Shown here: positions 23,221-32,678 of the stretch, one piece after another
How the letters are laid out: every line of letters starts with the position of its first letter
Position numbering within the stretch: position 1 is the stretch's first letter
NCBI GenBank assembly: GCA_035651995.1
Contig: DASRER010000022.1
Span: 62,001-126,000, forward strand
Source: Terriglobales bacterium
Lineage (GTDB): Bacteria; Acidobacteriota; Terriglobia; Terriglobales; Acidobacteriaceae
Direction: 5' to 3'
Length of the DNA: 64,000 nucleotides
Position numbers and translations under genes: made by a program
Notes under the pieces: generated by a model
Seen by the model: only the letters and a program-made list of their open reading frames with translations
Database searches by the model: none
Told to the model about the DNA's origin: nothing

Positions 23221-24531
23221 TTACGGATCGGCTGACACCACTTTCGTGGGCGGTGGCCCGGTATCCACAGCAGCTGCGTTGGTACCTGTGCAGGGGTTTG
23301 CATACGTACCCGAGAATTTTGCAACTTTGCCGGATTGGGCGGTTTTCCGGGATGGCCCCAGCGGTTGTGCCAGAAGCCGGAACGGGCGCAGAAACCAGGC
23401 CAGAAAATACCACGCCGCGGGCAGCCGAAAAGCGCGCACGTCGTTTAGCGACGGCTGCAATAAGAGCAAAAGCGCGTAGGAAAAGCGCTGGGACGAGAAG
23501 TCCAGACACCGGCCATAGAACGCGTGGCTGGTGGCGCGGGCATCGTCGCAGGAAATCTGCTCGTGCCACACCCGCGGCAGCCTCGCCGACACATTCGCAA
23601 CGCCGGGATCGTTTTCGCATCGCCTCCTGATCTGGGCCGGAAGCGGCGCTGCAAGGTGGGTTGCCGCCAGATGCGTTCCCAGCAGCAGCATGCGCTCGGC
23701 GCCCATCGTCCGCGCTCGCTTCGTAGTGCGCTCCCAGTCGAAATCCGAACACCGGCTGAGCAGGCCGGCACAGTCGGCGACCCGTGAGACGCGGTCCCAC
23801 ATCTCCTTGGCGGCGTTGATCACCAGCAGGAGCAGATGGTCTTCGGCGCACAGTGCCGGCATGGGGCGCGAGCCGAGCACTACCTCCGTCCGCCGCTCCC
23901 AAAGCTCTTCAAACGACACAAACACGCGGTACGCGCCGCCCGCGACCTGCCAGTGCAGCTCCAGCTCCGTCCCGTGGTCGCGATGCCGCAGCGGCAGGTG
24001 GTATCCCTGGCGCAGGTAGAGCCGGGTTTCAGCCGCGGTGAGGCGAAAACCGGGTTTCAGCTCGTAGCCTGCGGCTTCGAGGACGCCGATCGCAGCCGGC
24101 AGCTGACGCTCGGCCACGATGATGTCAAGGTCAGAAAACTGGCGGAGCGATACATCGCCAAATGCTGCCATGGCCAGCGACGGTCCTTTGAACGGGAGCG
24201 CGTTCACACGCTCCGCCCCGAGCGCGTCCGTCACGCGCTCGAGTTCGCGCGCCAGAAAGAGATTTATTCCGGCAATGGCATGTCGCCGGGCACGCAGCGC
24301 CCTGCGTACCGACGCTGGAACATCGAAGGCCGCGGCGGAAACACGACGTGCCGCCAGCGGCACCAGGCCGTGCCATTCCAGGGCAGACAACAAGGCAGCC
24401 CAGTTTTGTTCATTGCCAAAAGCTGCTCGCATGCAGGCGATGTCACTGGCTGAAGGTTGGAGGCGTGCGCATGCCAGCAAAAACGCGAGGACATCGGGGG
24501 CGACAGCGGGCTTCTCGGCTGGAGGCTTCAC
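23221..24531 (-). CDS. NTP_transf_5-type nucleotidyltransferase-like protein
   Basis: 436 residues. Motifs typical of the uncharacterised nucleotidyltransferase family PF14907 are present: LPFKGPSLAMAAFGD, then RQFSDLDIIV with the metal-binding Asp-x-Asp, and later ELELHWQ. The family occurs with HPr-kinase-like, PqqD and asparagine-synthase-like genes in exosortase and lasso loci; its substrate is not known. The start overlaps the end of the O-antigen-ligase-type gene by four bases, so it is the last gene of the polysaccharide operon. The C-terminal 60 residues are Pro/Ala-rich and may be extra. Confidence 0.75.
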   Translation of the reverse strand: MKPPAEKPAVAPDVLAFLLACARLQPSASDIACMRAAFGNEQNWAALLSALEWHGLVPLAARRVSAAAFDVPASVRRALRARRHAIAGINLFLARELERVTDALGAERVNALPFKGPSLAMAAFGDVSLRQFSDLDIIVAERQLPAAIGVLEAAGYELKPGFRLTAAETRLYLRQGYHLPLRHRDHGTELELHWQVAGGAYRVFVSFEELWERRTEVVLGSRPMPALCAEDHLLLLVINAAKEMWDRVSRVADCAGLLSRCSDFDWERTTKRARTMGAERMLLLGTHLAATHLAAPLPAQIRRRCENDPGVANVSARLPRVWHEQISCDDARATSHAFYGRCLDFSSQRFSYALLLLLQPSLNDVRAFRLPAAWYFLAWFLRPFRLLAQPLGPSRKTAQSGKVAKFSGTYANPCTGTNAAAVDTGPPPTKVVSADP

Positions 24532-25934
24532 AACGTGTCCGGCAGCGGCTCCGGTTCGGCGACGGAATCAATCTGTTCCGGCTGGTGGTCGGCCTGGGCC
24601 GGCGAGCGGCGGCGGGCCGGCGCCGGAGGCGTCGGCTTTCCCGCCGCTACCGCGCATAATACATAGAAAATGGCCGCATTAGCCGGGATGTGCAGGTTGA
24701 AGTCCACAAAGCCGTGCACCAGGAGAGCCGTAACGCCGAGCAGCCCTCCGAGCCGAATAGCTTCGTTCAGGTGCCGGGGGAACTGTTGCAAGTTTTGCCA
24801 GGCAGCGCGGTACAGCCGGAACAGGAACCACATCGCTGCCGCAAAACCAAGAATGCCGGTTTCCGCCAGCAGCTGCACCCAGTCATTGTGCGCCTGGTTG
24901 ATGAACTTCTCCGAATAGAAACTGCGGAAGCGCGGGTAGGAGCTGGGGAAGCTGCCCAGTCCCCAGCCCAGCAGCGGTCGCCTGGCCGCCATGCGCAATC
25001 CGTCGCGCGAGACGGCGGCGCGAACGTCGCTGCTGGTGCCCACGCTCTCGCTGATGCTGGTGGCGCGCTGCATCATCTGCCGGGCGCCGACCCAGCTGGC
25101 GAACGCCAGGATGAGCCCGCCGGTGACGATCAGCGGCAGCGCGGCGCGGCGTGTGTCGGCGCGCCTCACCACCCAGAAGACGAACAACAGCATCTGCGCC
25201 GCGAAGGCCAGCATGCCGCCGCGCGAGAGCGAGAGCAGCACGCTGCCGCCCATCACCACCGCGCCAAACAGGAGCAGCAGGCGCTTCCCGGGCGTCAGCT
25301 TTACCAGCACGGCTACAGACAGGGCCAGCGGCGCCAGCATTTCCATCAGCCCGGCGTAGTGATTGCGATTGACGTACGGGCCGAAGACATTGGACTTGAA
25401 CTGCGGCTGGATGACCCAGTACACCACGCCTTGGGAAGTGAAGTCCTGCACCAGCGCGAACACCGCCACGGCAAAACCGAAGATGGCCGCAGCGATGGCG
25501 AACCGCCGCACCATCGTGTCATCGGTGAGCAGCTGCGAAGCCACGAACATGAGCAGGAAATAGGCCGCGTGCAGCAGGGCCTCGCGGCGGGTGATCCAGC
25601 CGTAAGTACTTATTCGCAAAAGCACTTGCAGCAGCACGACGCCGCCGAACGCGAGCGCGGGCGCGAGCACGGGGTTAGCGGCAAACGCCGGACGGGGGGT
25701 GAGCAACTCCCGCGCCGCCCACAGCAGGAAGAGCAGTGCGGCGCCGGCCTCCAGCACCAGGATGGACCAGTCATCCACCGCTCCGAGCGCCAGCGGAAGG
25801 AAGAACAGCAGGCCGCAGAAGGCGCAGAACAGCGCCGTGTTCAGCCACTGCGCGGGCCGGCTGTCCACCAGGTCGACACGCGCCGGCTCCGATTCCAGCA
25901 CCACGAATTCGGCTTCTGCGTTCAGATCGCTCAC
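24528..25934 (-). CDS. O-antigen ligase/polymerase family membrane protein
   Basis: 468 residues with about ten to twelve membrane helices. Family marks include VNRNHYAGLMEMLAP near the middle and AHNDWVQLLAETGILG in the large loop region, both typical of the Wzy_C/O-antigen ligase superfamily (PF04932). These proteins polymerise or attach glycans at the periplasmic face. Its start overlaps the stop of the TPR gene and its own stop overlaps the nucleotidyltransferase start, so the three are one translated unit downstream of the Wzc-like kinase. Both termini are hydrophilic extensions. Confidence 0.82.
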   Translation of the reverse strand: MSDLNAEAEFVVLESEPARVDLVDSRPAQWLNTALFCAFCGLLFFLPLALGAVDDWSILVLEAGAALLFLLWAARELLTPRPAFAANPVLAPALAFGGVVLLQVLLRISTYGWITRREALLHAAYFLLMFVASQLLTDDTMVRRFAIAAAIFGFAVAVFALVQDFTSQGVVYWVIQPQFKSNVFGPYVNRNHYAGLMEMLAPLALSVAVLVKLTPGKRLLLLFGAVVMGGSVLLSLSRGGMLAFAAQMLLFVFWVVRRADTRRAALPLIVTGGLILAFASWVGARQMMQRATSISESVGTSSDVRAAVSRDGLRMAARRPLLGWGLGSFPSSYPRFRSFYSEKFINQAHNDWVQLLAETGILGFAAAMWFLFRLYRAAWQNLQQFPRHLNEAIRLGGLLGVTALLVHGFVDFNLHIPANAAIFYVLCAVAAGKPTPPAPARRRSPAQADHQPEQIDSVAEPEPLPDTL

Positions 25935-27175
25935 CTGGGTCTCAGCACTAGGTCATCGATCCACAAATGTCCGCGAATCTGGCTCAACGGCTCGTTTCGC
26001 CGGATGCGCAGCCACACAGTGTGCGTATCGCCGGTGGTGAACTGGCCGCGCAGCTCGCGCCAGTTCGGCGTTCCCATCATGGGCGAAGTGTTGAGCAGCT
26101 GAATGGTCCCAGCGCCATTCCATATCACAAAGTGCGGCGCCGAGACGCTCTCCAGGTCCGGCTTGAACCATGCGCTGAACACATACTCCGTGTTCGGGCG
26201 GACGGCCACGCGCTGCGTCACGCCCACATCATCGAACGCGCCATCGAACGCCAGCGCCAGGGAGCGCGCACCGCTGTGCGACTCGTCCGGATCAATACTG
26301 GCGGAAACGCCGGCGCGCGCGTCGTAGTGCCAGTCGAGGCCGCCGTTCAGCACGTCGCGTTCGAAGCCGGCGTTGACGATCAGATTGTCCGGCTGCGCCT
26401 CGTAGCCGCGCAGTGCAGGCAGCGTCGCCACCAACTGGTTCCACGCGGGACGCACCTGCTCATCGTAGTCGTGGTCGAGCAGGTACGTGATGTACTTGTA
26501 GCCGCGCACAGGGTCAAACGGCTTTCCGAGCTTCAACAGCGCGGGCCAGACCAGCGCCGCGCCGGCGGCGTCGTTCTGGCGGATCAGCAGCTCAAGCAGT
26601 GAGAGGTGTGCGGTTGGCAGCGGCGGTATGCCCTCGCGGAGCATGAGGCCGGGATCGCGCGTGGCCCGCCATTCCAACTGAACGCCGGGTTCGAGCAGAG
26701 TGTCCTGGTACTGCATCGCCAGCCGCAGCTGGTGCAGCGCTTCGGTGGTTTCGCCGCGCACAAAGTTGAAGTTGGCCGCTTCCCACAGCACCGCCGGTGT
26801 TTTGGGATCGGCGGCCACGGCCTCGGCGAGGGCGGTATCGCGCAGCTTCTCGTCACCCGCGTTCTGCGCGGTCCCGGCGAGCTGCAGCCAGCAGTAGGGA
26901 TCGTCGCGATTGAGCGCCACGCCGGCCTGCAATTCGGCGATCGCAGCGTGGAAGTCCTGTTTCTCCTGCCAGAGCCGGCGGCCCAGGCGACAATGATAGG
27001 CAGCGTTGCCGGGCTGAATTTCCGTGGCGCGCTGCAGCCCGGCCACGTCGCCGTTGTCGGCGTAGTCGGAGGCGCGGTAGACCTGGACGCAGGTGAGGGC
27101 GTACGCGAGGACGGCGGCGCAGGCCGGTAACAGGACGGCAAAGCGGAGTCCCGCCGATTTCCAGGGGAGGGTCAT
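25931..27175 (-). CDS. TPR protein with a C-terminal jelly-roll-like domain
   Basis: 414 residues. A signal anchor at about 9-31 is followed by TPR-like helices (about 37-255; for example AAYHCRLGRRLWQEKQDFHA). The C-terminal 150 residues begin NLIVNAGFERDVLNGGLDWHY and end HLWIDDLVLRP, the pattern of carbohydrate-binding/jelly-roll modules. It probably sits in the periplasm and helps polysaccharide assembly. It lies 27 bases downstream of the Wzc-like gene. Confidence 0.75.
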   Translation of the reverse strand: MTLPWKSAGLRFAVLLPACAAVLAYALTCVQVYRASDYADNGDVAGLQRATEIQPGNAAYHCRLGRRLWQEKQDFHAAIAELQAGVALNRDDPYCWLQLAGTAQNAGDEKLRDTALAEAVAADPKTPAVLWEAANFNFVRGETTEALHQLRLAMQYQDTLLEPGVQLEWRATRDPGLMLREGIPPLPTAHLSLLELLIRQNDAAGAALVWPALLKLGKPFDPVRGYKYITYLLDHDYDEQVRPAWNQLVATLPALRGYEAQPDNLIVNAGFERDVLNGGLDWHYDARAGVSASIDPDESHSGARSLALAFDGAFDDVGVTQRVAVRPNTEYVFSAWFKPDLESVSAPHFVIWNGAGTIQLLNTSPMMGTPNWRELRGQFTTGDTHTVWLRIRRNEPLSQIRGHLWIDDLVLRPR

Positions 27176-27202
27176 GGCACTTCAGCCGCCAAGCGGGTGT
27201 GG

Positions 27203-29476
27203 CTACACGGCAGAATCTTCGTCGCCGTACCCGTACCCGTAGCCGTACCGCTTCCGTTGGGTGTAGCCGTAATAGTAGTAGTGATCGGCGCCGCTCAGGT
27301 CCACGGCGTTCACCACCACGCCCGCCAGCTTAGCATTGACGCGGAGCAGCAGGTCGCGCGCGCGCCGCAGCGCCTGTTTGGTCGTGCGGCCCGAGCGGAT
27401 CACCAGGATCACGGTGTCGGCCTCCACGCTGAGCAGGACCGCATCGGTCACGTTCAGGCTTGGCGGCGTGTCAATGATGATGTGGTCGTACTGCTCGCGC
27501 CAGCGCGCCAGCGCGCGGCTCATCGTCACCGATCCCAGCATCTCGGCCGGGTGCGCCGCCACCGGCCCGGCGGGAATCACCGAGAGGTTGGGCACCTGGG
27601 GATAGCTCTGGACAACATTTTCCGCGCTCTCTTTGCCGCCGAGGAAGTTGCTGAGGCCCGGTCCCTGCTTGATGCCCAGGACGCGATGGATGCTGGGACG
27701 CCGCATGTCGGCGTCGATCAGCAGCACCTTGGCGTTCTTTTGAGCCAGCACGATGGCGCTGTTGACCGCCGTGGTCGTCTTACCCTCCTGCGCCAGGGCG
27801 CTGGTGACCAGGATGACCTTGGGCGGCGCGCCGGTGGATGAAAGGAGCAGCGAGGTCCGCAGCGCGCGATAGGACTCCGCCAGCGCCGATCGCGGATGCG
27901 CGAAGGAAACCAGGCCGACCTGATCGGCCGGCGTCAGGCGGCGCGTGGTCGCACCCGGCAACATGCGGTTCCTGGCCGCGCCCAGCTGCCCGGCGGGAAT
28001 GATGGCCAGCGGCGGCAGCGATGCCACCATCTGCACCTGGTCGGGCGTGCGCAGCGTGTTGTCGAGCACCTCGACGGCGAACGACAGCATGATGCCGAAG
28101 GCCAGCGAGAACAGGAACGCCAGCGTGATATTGCGCGGAATATTCGGACGCGCCGGACTGGTCGGCACGCGCGCCGGATCGACGATCTGGATATTGCTCG
28201 ACTTCAGCCCGGCGATCACGCCCGCTTCTTTCAGCTTCTGCAGCAGGCCTTCGTAAAGCTGGCGGTTGCTCTCGGCGTCGCGCTTGAGGATGTTGTACTG
28301 GATGGCGCTTTCGTTCAGCTTGTTCGCTTCCAGCTTCTGCTGCTCCAGCGCAGCCCGCAGCAGCTTTTCACGCTGCACCGCGGCCAGATAAGCGTTACGC
28401 GCGCGGCTGCCCGTGTCCTGCGACTCCTGCCGGATGCTGGCCTGCACCTGTCGCAGCTGCTCGTTGGCCTCGATCACTTTGGGATACGACGGGCCGAACT
28501 GCGTGTTCAGCTCGGCCACCCTCTGCTTGAGGTCGGCTTCCTTCAGGCGCAGCTGCGCGATGGTGCTGTTTTCGGTGGGCCCGGTCGTCACCAGGTCGGG
28601 CCGGCCCTGCTGCGCGATGCGGTACAGCGCCTCCTTCGCGGCGCGATCAGCTTCGGCCTCGGTCAGCTCTTTGTTCAGGCCCTGGAGCTTCTCGGTCACG
28701 ATGTTCTGCTTCTCGTCGAGGCCGACGATGCCGTGCTCTTTCTGGTATCTGACCAGCGCTTCCTGCGAAGCCTCGACCTTCACCAGCAGGTCAGAGAGCT
28801 GCTTCGAGATCCAGTCCGAAGTCTGCATCGTGGACTCGTACTTGGACTTGAAGTTGTGCTCGACGTAGACCTCGCTGATCGAGTTCACCACCCGCGCCGC
28901 CAGCTGTGGATCGGGACTGAAGTAGTGGATCTCGAGGATGCGCGTGCGTGGCAGCGGCTTTACCTGAAGCCCGTTCTTGAACGAAGCCAGTTGCGCGCTC
29001 TCGCGGTCCTGGTCCTGCCGGCTCTTCACCTGAATGCCGGAACCGGCTTCCGGCGCCGCTTGTCCGAGCCCGAGCTTGTGGATGACTTCCAGCGCGATCG
29101 GATCGCTGGCCAGGATCTTGGCATGCGTATCGAGCAGCACCGAGAGGTCCCAGTCGTCAACGGAACTCGAATCGTTCGGGTTCTTGATGCCGAGCGCGTC
29201 GTTGTTTTCGCGGTTGATCGCCACCCGGCCCACGGCTTCGTAGATCGGCGTTGCCTTGAACGCCGCGATGGCGGCAATCACCGTGCCCAGCACCACGCAG
29301 GCGCCGATCAGCCATTTGTGCTTGAGGACGATGTACCAGTACTCAATCCAGCCCTGATCTTCGTTGAGTTCCGTGTAATTACCGTAATTGCCGTACCCGG
29401 GACGAATCGGTTCGGCGTCAGTCACAGCCTGGATGGCCGTCGCATTCGGGTTGGGAATGAGTTTGCCTGGTTCCAT
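27203..29476 (-). CDS. Polysaccharide co-polymerase / tyrosine autokinase (Wzc-GumC-EpsB type)
   Basis: 757 residues from the ATG at 29476, set by GAGGGGAG just upstream. A Wzz-type domain lies between membrane helices (first near residues 50-75, second near 465-485), with a long periplasmic coiled coil. The BY-kinase domain has AQEGKTTT (Walker A, ending at 569), VLLIDADMRRP (Walker A') and IIIDTPP (Walker B). The tail carries nine tyrosines (733-736, 738, 744, 746, 748, 750) in HYYYYGY and YGYGYGYG. Autophosphorylation of the tail controls chain length and export. It is the first gene of the minus-strand operon and divergent from the ABC exporter. Confidence 0.92.
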   Translation of the reverse strand: MEPGKLIPNPNATAIQAVTDAEPIRPGYGNYGNYTELNEDQGWIEYWYIVLKHKWLIGACVVLGTVIAAIAAFKATPIYEAVGRVAINRENNDALGIKNPNDSSSVDDWDLSVLLDTHAKILASDPIALEVIHKLGLGQAAPEAGSGIQVKSRQDQDRESAQLASFKNGLQVKPLPRTRILEIHYFSPDPQLAARVVNSISEVYVEHNFKSKYESTMQTSDWISKQLSDLLVKVEASQEALVRYQKEHGIVGLDEKQNIVTEKLQGLNKELTEAEADRAAKEALYRIAQQGRPDLVTTGPTENSTIAQLRLKEADLKQRVAELNTQFGPSYPKVIEANEQLRQVQASIRQESQDTGSRARNAYLAAVQREKLLRAALEQQKLEANKLNESAIQYNILKRDAESNRQLYEGLLQKLKEAGVIAGLKSSNIQIVDPARVPTSPARPNIPRNITLAFLFSLAFGIMLSFAVEVLDNTLRTPDQVQMVASLPPLAIIPAGQLGAARNRMLPGATTRRLTPADQVGLVSFAHPRSALAESYRALRTSLLLSSTGAPPKVILVTSALAQEGKTTTAVNSAIVLAQKNAKVLLIDADMRRPSIHRVLGIKQGPGLSNFLGGKESAENVVQSYPQVPNLSVIPAGPVAAHPAEMLGSVTMSRALARWREQYDHIIIDTPPSLNVTDAVLLSVEADTVILVIRSGRTTKQALRRARDLLLRVNAKLAGVVVNAVDLSGADHYYYYGYTQRKRYGYGYGYGDEDSAV

Positions 29477-29673
29477 CTCTCCCCTCGGGGCGGGAATAGG
29501 AATCCACAACGGAAATTTTTTCGCGATTCTAGCATCGTTTTGTCGAGATTCCGGTGGGCAGGGAGCCTTAAGAATTACCTTGGTCACCCGCGGGTCATCC
29601 CCTAAGACGACCGAGCCAGGTGCCGGGCGCGGCATTCGCTGCCGGCGCGTTCCGTTGTACATTGTTGCGAACC

Positions 29674-30528
29674 ATGTCCTCAGGCCAATCGGTGATGAGC
29701 CCGGCGCACGCCGTGCCGGCGGTGGTGATCTGCCCCACCCAGCGCGTCTCGCTGAATCTCCAGGACCTTTGGCGCTATCGCGAGCTGGTCTACTTCCTCA
29801 CCTGGCGCGACATCAAAGTGCGCTACAAGCAGACGGCGCTCGGCATTGCCTGGGCGGTGCTCCAGCCGGTGTGCAGCATGCTGGTGTTCAGCATCTTCTT
29901 CGGACGCCTGGCGCGCGTGCCCAGCGACGGCCTGCCATATCCCGTTTTCGCGTATGCCGGCCTGCTGCCGTGGCAGTTGTTTGCCTTCGCGCTGACCGAA
30001 TCGAGCAATAGCCTGGTGGGCAACGAGCGCCTGATTACGCGCGTGTACTTTCCGCGCCTGGTCATACCGATCTCGGCGCTGCTGGCCGGTTTGATGGACT
30101 TCTGTGTCTCGCTGGTGGTGCTCGTTGCCATGATGTGGTGGTACGGCATCGGCCCGACGGCTGCGATCGTGACCTTTCCGCTGTTCACGCTCCTCGCCGT
30201 GCTGGCGGCGCTGGCGGTGGGCATCTGGCTCTCGGCGCTCAACGTGAAATATCGCGACGTGCGCTACACGCTGCCGTTCCTGACACAGTTCTGGCTCTTC
30301 GCCACGCCGGTCGCGTATCCGAGTTCGCTGCTGCCTGAGCCATGGCGTCCGTTGCTTGGCCTGAATCCGATGGCCGGCGTGGTCGAGGGCTTCCGCTGGT
30401 CGCTGCTCGGCGTGTCGCACGGACCGGGGCCGCTGCTGGCGGTCTCCGTGGCGATTGTTTTGCTGCTGCTGACCGGCGGGCTGTTCTATTTCCGCCGCAT
30501 GGAAGCAAGTTTTGCGGACATGGTGTAG
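29674..30528 (+). CDS. ABC-2 polysaccharide export permease (Wzm type)
   Basis: About 284 residues with six membrane helices. VYFLTWRDIKVRYKQTALGIAW followed by QPV is the family hallmark, and WPESD-type contacts are replaced by EPWRPLLGLNPMAGVVEGFRW near the C-terminus, also typical. It would export lipid-linked glycan across the inner membrane with the Wzt protein encoded 6 bases downstream. The start is uncertain: ATG at 29674 or 29695, neither with a strong ribosome site. Confidence 0.88.
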   Translation: MSSGQSVMSPAHAVPAVVICPTQRVSLNLQDLWRYRELVYFLTWRDIKVRYKQTALGIAWAVLQPVCSMLVFSIFFGRLARVPSDGLPYPVFAYAGLLPWQLFAFALTESSNSLVGNERLITRVYFPRLVIPISALLAGLMDFCVSLVVLVAMMWWYGIGPTAAIVTFPLFTLLAVLAALAVGIWLSALNVKYRDVRYTLPFLTQFWLFATPVAYPSSLLPEPWRPLLGLNPMAGVVEGFRWSLLGVSHGPGPLLAVSVAIVLLLLTGGLFYFRRMEASFADMV

Positions 30529-30534
30529 CCAGCT

Positions 30535-31827
30535 GTGAGTGACCTGGCCATCCAGTGCGAAGGCATCGGCAAGCGCTACCAGATCGGGCAGCGCGAGCGC
30601 TACAGCACGCTGCGCGACGCCATCATTGCTGCCGCCAGGTCCCCGTTCCGCCGCCGCCAGGATCAAGACTGGTTCTGGGCGCTCAAGGACGTCGGCTTCA
30701 AGGTCAACCACGGCGAGGTGCTCGGCGTCATCGGCCGCAACGGCGCAGGGAAGAGCACACTGCTCAAGATCCTTTCGCGCATCACCGAGCCCACCGAAGG
30801 CCGGGCCGAGATTCATGGTCGTGTCGGCTCGCTGCTCGAGGTCGGGACCGGCTTCCATCCCGAGCTCACCGGGCGTGAAAACATTTTTCTGAGCGGCGCG
30901 GTGCTGGGCATGAAGCGCGCTGAAATCGCCCGCAAATTCGACGAAATCGTGGCCTTCGCCGAAGTCGAAAAGTTCATCGACACGCCGGTGAAGCGCTTTT
31001 CCAGCGGCATGTACATGCGGCTGGCGTTCGCGGTGGCGGCGCACCTGGAGCCGGAAATCCTGCTGGTGGACGAAGTCCTGGCGGTGGGCGACGCCCGCTT
31101 CCAGAAAAAGTGCCTGAGCAAGATGCAGAGCGTCGGCGAGCAGGGCAGGACGGTGTTCTTCGTCTCGCACAACATGCCCTCGATCACGCGGCTGTGCCCG
31201 CGCGCGCTGCTGCTGGATGGCGGCCGAGTGGCTGCCGATGGGCCGGCCCACCAGGTGGTTGGCGCCTACCTGGAGTCGGGCCTCGGCTCGACGGCCATGC
31301 GTGAATGGAATGATCCACGCACCGCGCCGGGGAACAACATCGCGCGCCTCGTTGCCGCCCGTGTTCGCGGCGAAGACGGCCGCGTCAGCGACACCATGGA
31401 CATCCGCCGCCCCGTGGGAATCGAAATCGAGTTCGATGTGCTGGAAGAGTTTGTGCTGGTGCCCAACATTCACGTTTACAACGATGAAGGCGTTTGTGTG
31501 TTCGTCGCCACCGATCTGAGTCCAGAGTGGCGGCGGACGCCGCGTCCTTCGGGGCGCCACAGCAGTACGGCGTGGATCCCGGGGAACCTGCTGGCCGAGG
31601 GAACCCTGGTGGTCAGCGTGGCGCTCAGCACCTTTGATCCGCTGCAAGTGCACTTCTGGGAGCAGGACGCGGTCGCCTTCCATGTTGTCGATACGCTCGA
31701 CGGCGACTCAGCCCGGGGCGACTTTGCCGGGCCGATGGAGGGAGCGGTGCGCCCTATCTTGCGCTGGACCAACAGCTACCGACCCGCCGGCGCCGGTCAG
31801 ATGCAGCCACAAGGGAGCACACAATGA
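30535..31827 (+). CDS. wzt: ABC polysaccharide export ATPase with glycan-binding domain (Wzt)
   Basis: 430 residues, GTG start. The nucleotide-binding domain has GRNGAGKST (67-75), the signature FSSGMYMRLAFA, Walker B ILLVDEVLAVGD and the H-loop FVSHNM. After about residue 250 a C-terminal beta-sandwich (about 270-415) follows, as in Wzt proteins that recognise the terminal modification of the O-polysaccharide before export. Its stop overlaps the rfbF start (ATGA). Export of a capped O-antigen by this ABC route would not strictly need a Wzy polymerase, yet two are encoded here. Confidence 0.92.
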   Translation: MSDLAIQCEGIGKRYQIGQRERYSTLRDAIIAAARSPFRRRQDQDWFWALKDVGFKVNHGEVLGVIGRNGAGKSTLLKILSRITEPTEGRAEIHGRVGSLLEVGTGFHPELTGRENIFLSGAVLGMKRAEIARKFDEIVAFAEVEKFIDTPVKRFSSGMYMRLAFAVAAHLEPEILLVDEVLAVGDARFQKKCLSKMQSVGEQGRTVFFVSHNMPSITRLCPRALLLDGGRVAADGPAHQVVGAYLESGLGSTAMREWNDPRTAPGNNIARLVAARVRGEDGRVSDTMDIRRPVGIEIEFDVLEEFVLVPNIHVYNDEGVCVFVATDLSPEWRRTPRPSGRHSSTAWIPGNLLAEGTLVVSVALSTFDPLQVHFWEQDAVAFHVVDTLDGDSARGDFAGPMEGAVRPILRWTNSYRPAGAGQMQPQGSTQ

Positions 31828-32594
31828 AGGTCGTCATCCTTGCTGGCGGGCTCGGCACGCGTCTCGCCGAAGAAACCGAAGTCCGTCCCAAACCGATGGT
31901 CGAAGTCGGCGGGCTGCCGCTGTTGTGGCACATCATGAAGCACTATGCCCACTACGGCTTCAGCGAGTTCTTCGTCGCGCTGGGATACAAATCGGAGGTG
32001 GTGAAGCGCTTTTTCCTCGACTACTCCACCCTGAACGGCAGCATGACCGTGGCGCTCGGCACGGGAAAGATGGAGCGCCACCACGCGCCCTCGGAGAACT
32101 GGACCGTGCACCTGATGGACACCGGCAGCGAAACCAACACCGGCGGCCGCGTCAAGCGCTGCCAGCCATGGCTCGAGAAGGAAACGTTCCTCGTCACCTA
32201 CGGCGACGGCGTCTCCAACGTGAATCTGAAGAAGCTGGTCGAGTTCCATCGCAAGCAGGGAAAGCTGGCCACCATAACCGCCGTGCGTCCGCCGGCACGC
32301 TTCGGCGGTATCGTCTTCGACGGCGACCTGGTGGCCGAGTTCACCGAGAAGCCCCAGGTCGGCGAGGGCTGGATCAATGGCGGCTTCCTGGTGCTGGAAC
32401 CGGGAATCTTCCCTTATCTGAAAAGCGACGCGACCAGCCTGGAGCGCGACGCGCTGGAGCCGCTGGCGCGCGCCGGCCAGCTGGCCGCCTATCGTCACGA
32501 AGACTTCTGGCAGTGCATGGACACGCTGCGCGACAAGCGCACCCTGGAGTCGCTGTGGGCCAGCGGCAAAGCGCCGTGGAAGGTGTGGGGATGA
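31824..32594 (+). CDS. rfbF: Glucose-1-phosphate cytidylyltransferase
   Basis: 256 residues. GGLGTRLAEETEVRPKPMVE near the N-terminus is the nucleotidyltransferase signature, and the FLVTYGDGVSNVN, RFGGIVFDG and WINGGFLVLEP segments match RfbF. It makes CDP-glucose from CTP and glucose-1-phosphate, the first step to CDP-dideoxyhexoses. GGGAG precedes the ATG, which overlaps the wzt stop. The usual next enzyme, CDP-glucose 4,6-dehydratase (RfbG), is not in the window. Confidence 0.93.
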   Translation: MKVVILAGGLGTRLAEETEVRPKPMVEVGGLPLLWHIMKHYAHYGFSEFFVALGYKSEVVKRFFLDYSTLNGSMTVALGTGKMERHHAPSENWTVHLMDTGSETNTGGRVKRCQPWLEKETFLVTYGDGVSNVNLKKLVEFHRKQGKLATITAVRPPARFGGIVFDGDLVAEFTEKPQVGEGWINGGFLVLEPGIFPYLKSDATSLERDALEPLARAGQLAAYRHEDFWQCMDTLRDKRTLESLWASGKAPWKVWG

Positions 32595-32606
32595 GCGCGT
32601 TGGGCG

Positions 32607-32639
32607 CCCCAGTGAAGCCTTCTGTCTGCTTCAGTGGGG
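32607..32639 (+). repeat. Hairpin between rfbF and the methyltransferase gene
   Basis: CCCCAGTGAAGC pairs with GCTTCAGTGGGG (one mismatch in 12) around a 9-base loop. There is no U-tract, so attenuation or RNA processing is as likely as termination. Confidence 0.4.
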
Positions 32640-32678
32640 GTCTTGAGCATCACCTGCAACTTTCGGGAGACCGGCACG

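Noticed and set aside
27896-29605. A 569-codon plus-strand frame opposite the Wzc-like gene
   Set aside because: Shadow frame; composition unlike a folded protein and no motif.
29680-31683. A 667-codon minus-strand frame opposite wzm/wzt
   Set aside because: Antisense shadow; the plus-strand proteins have complete ABC exporter motifs.
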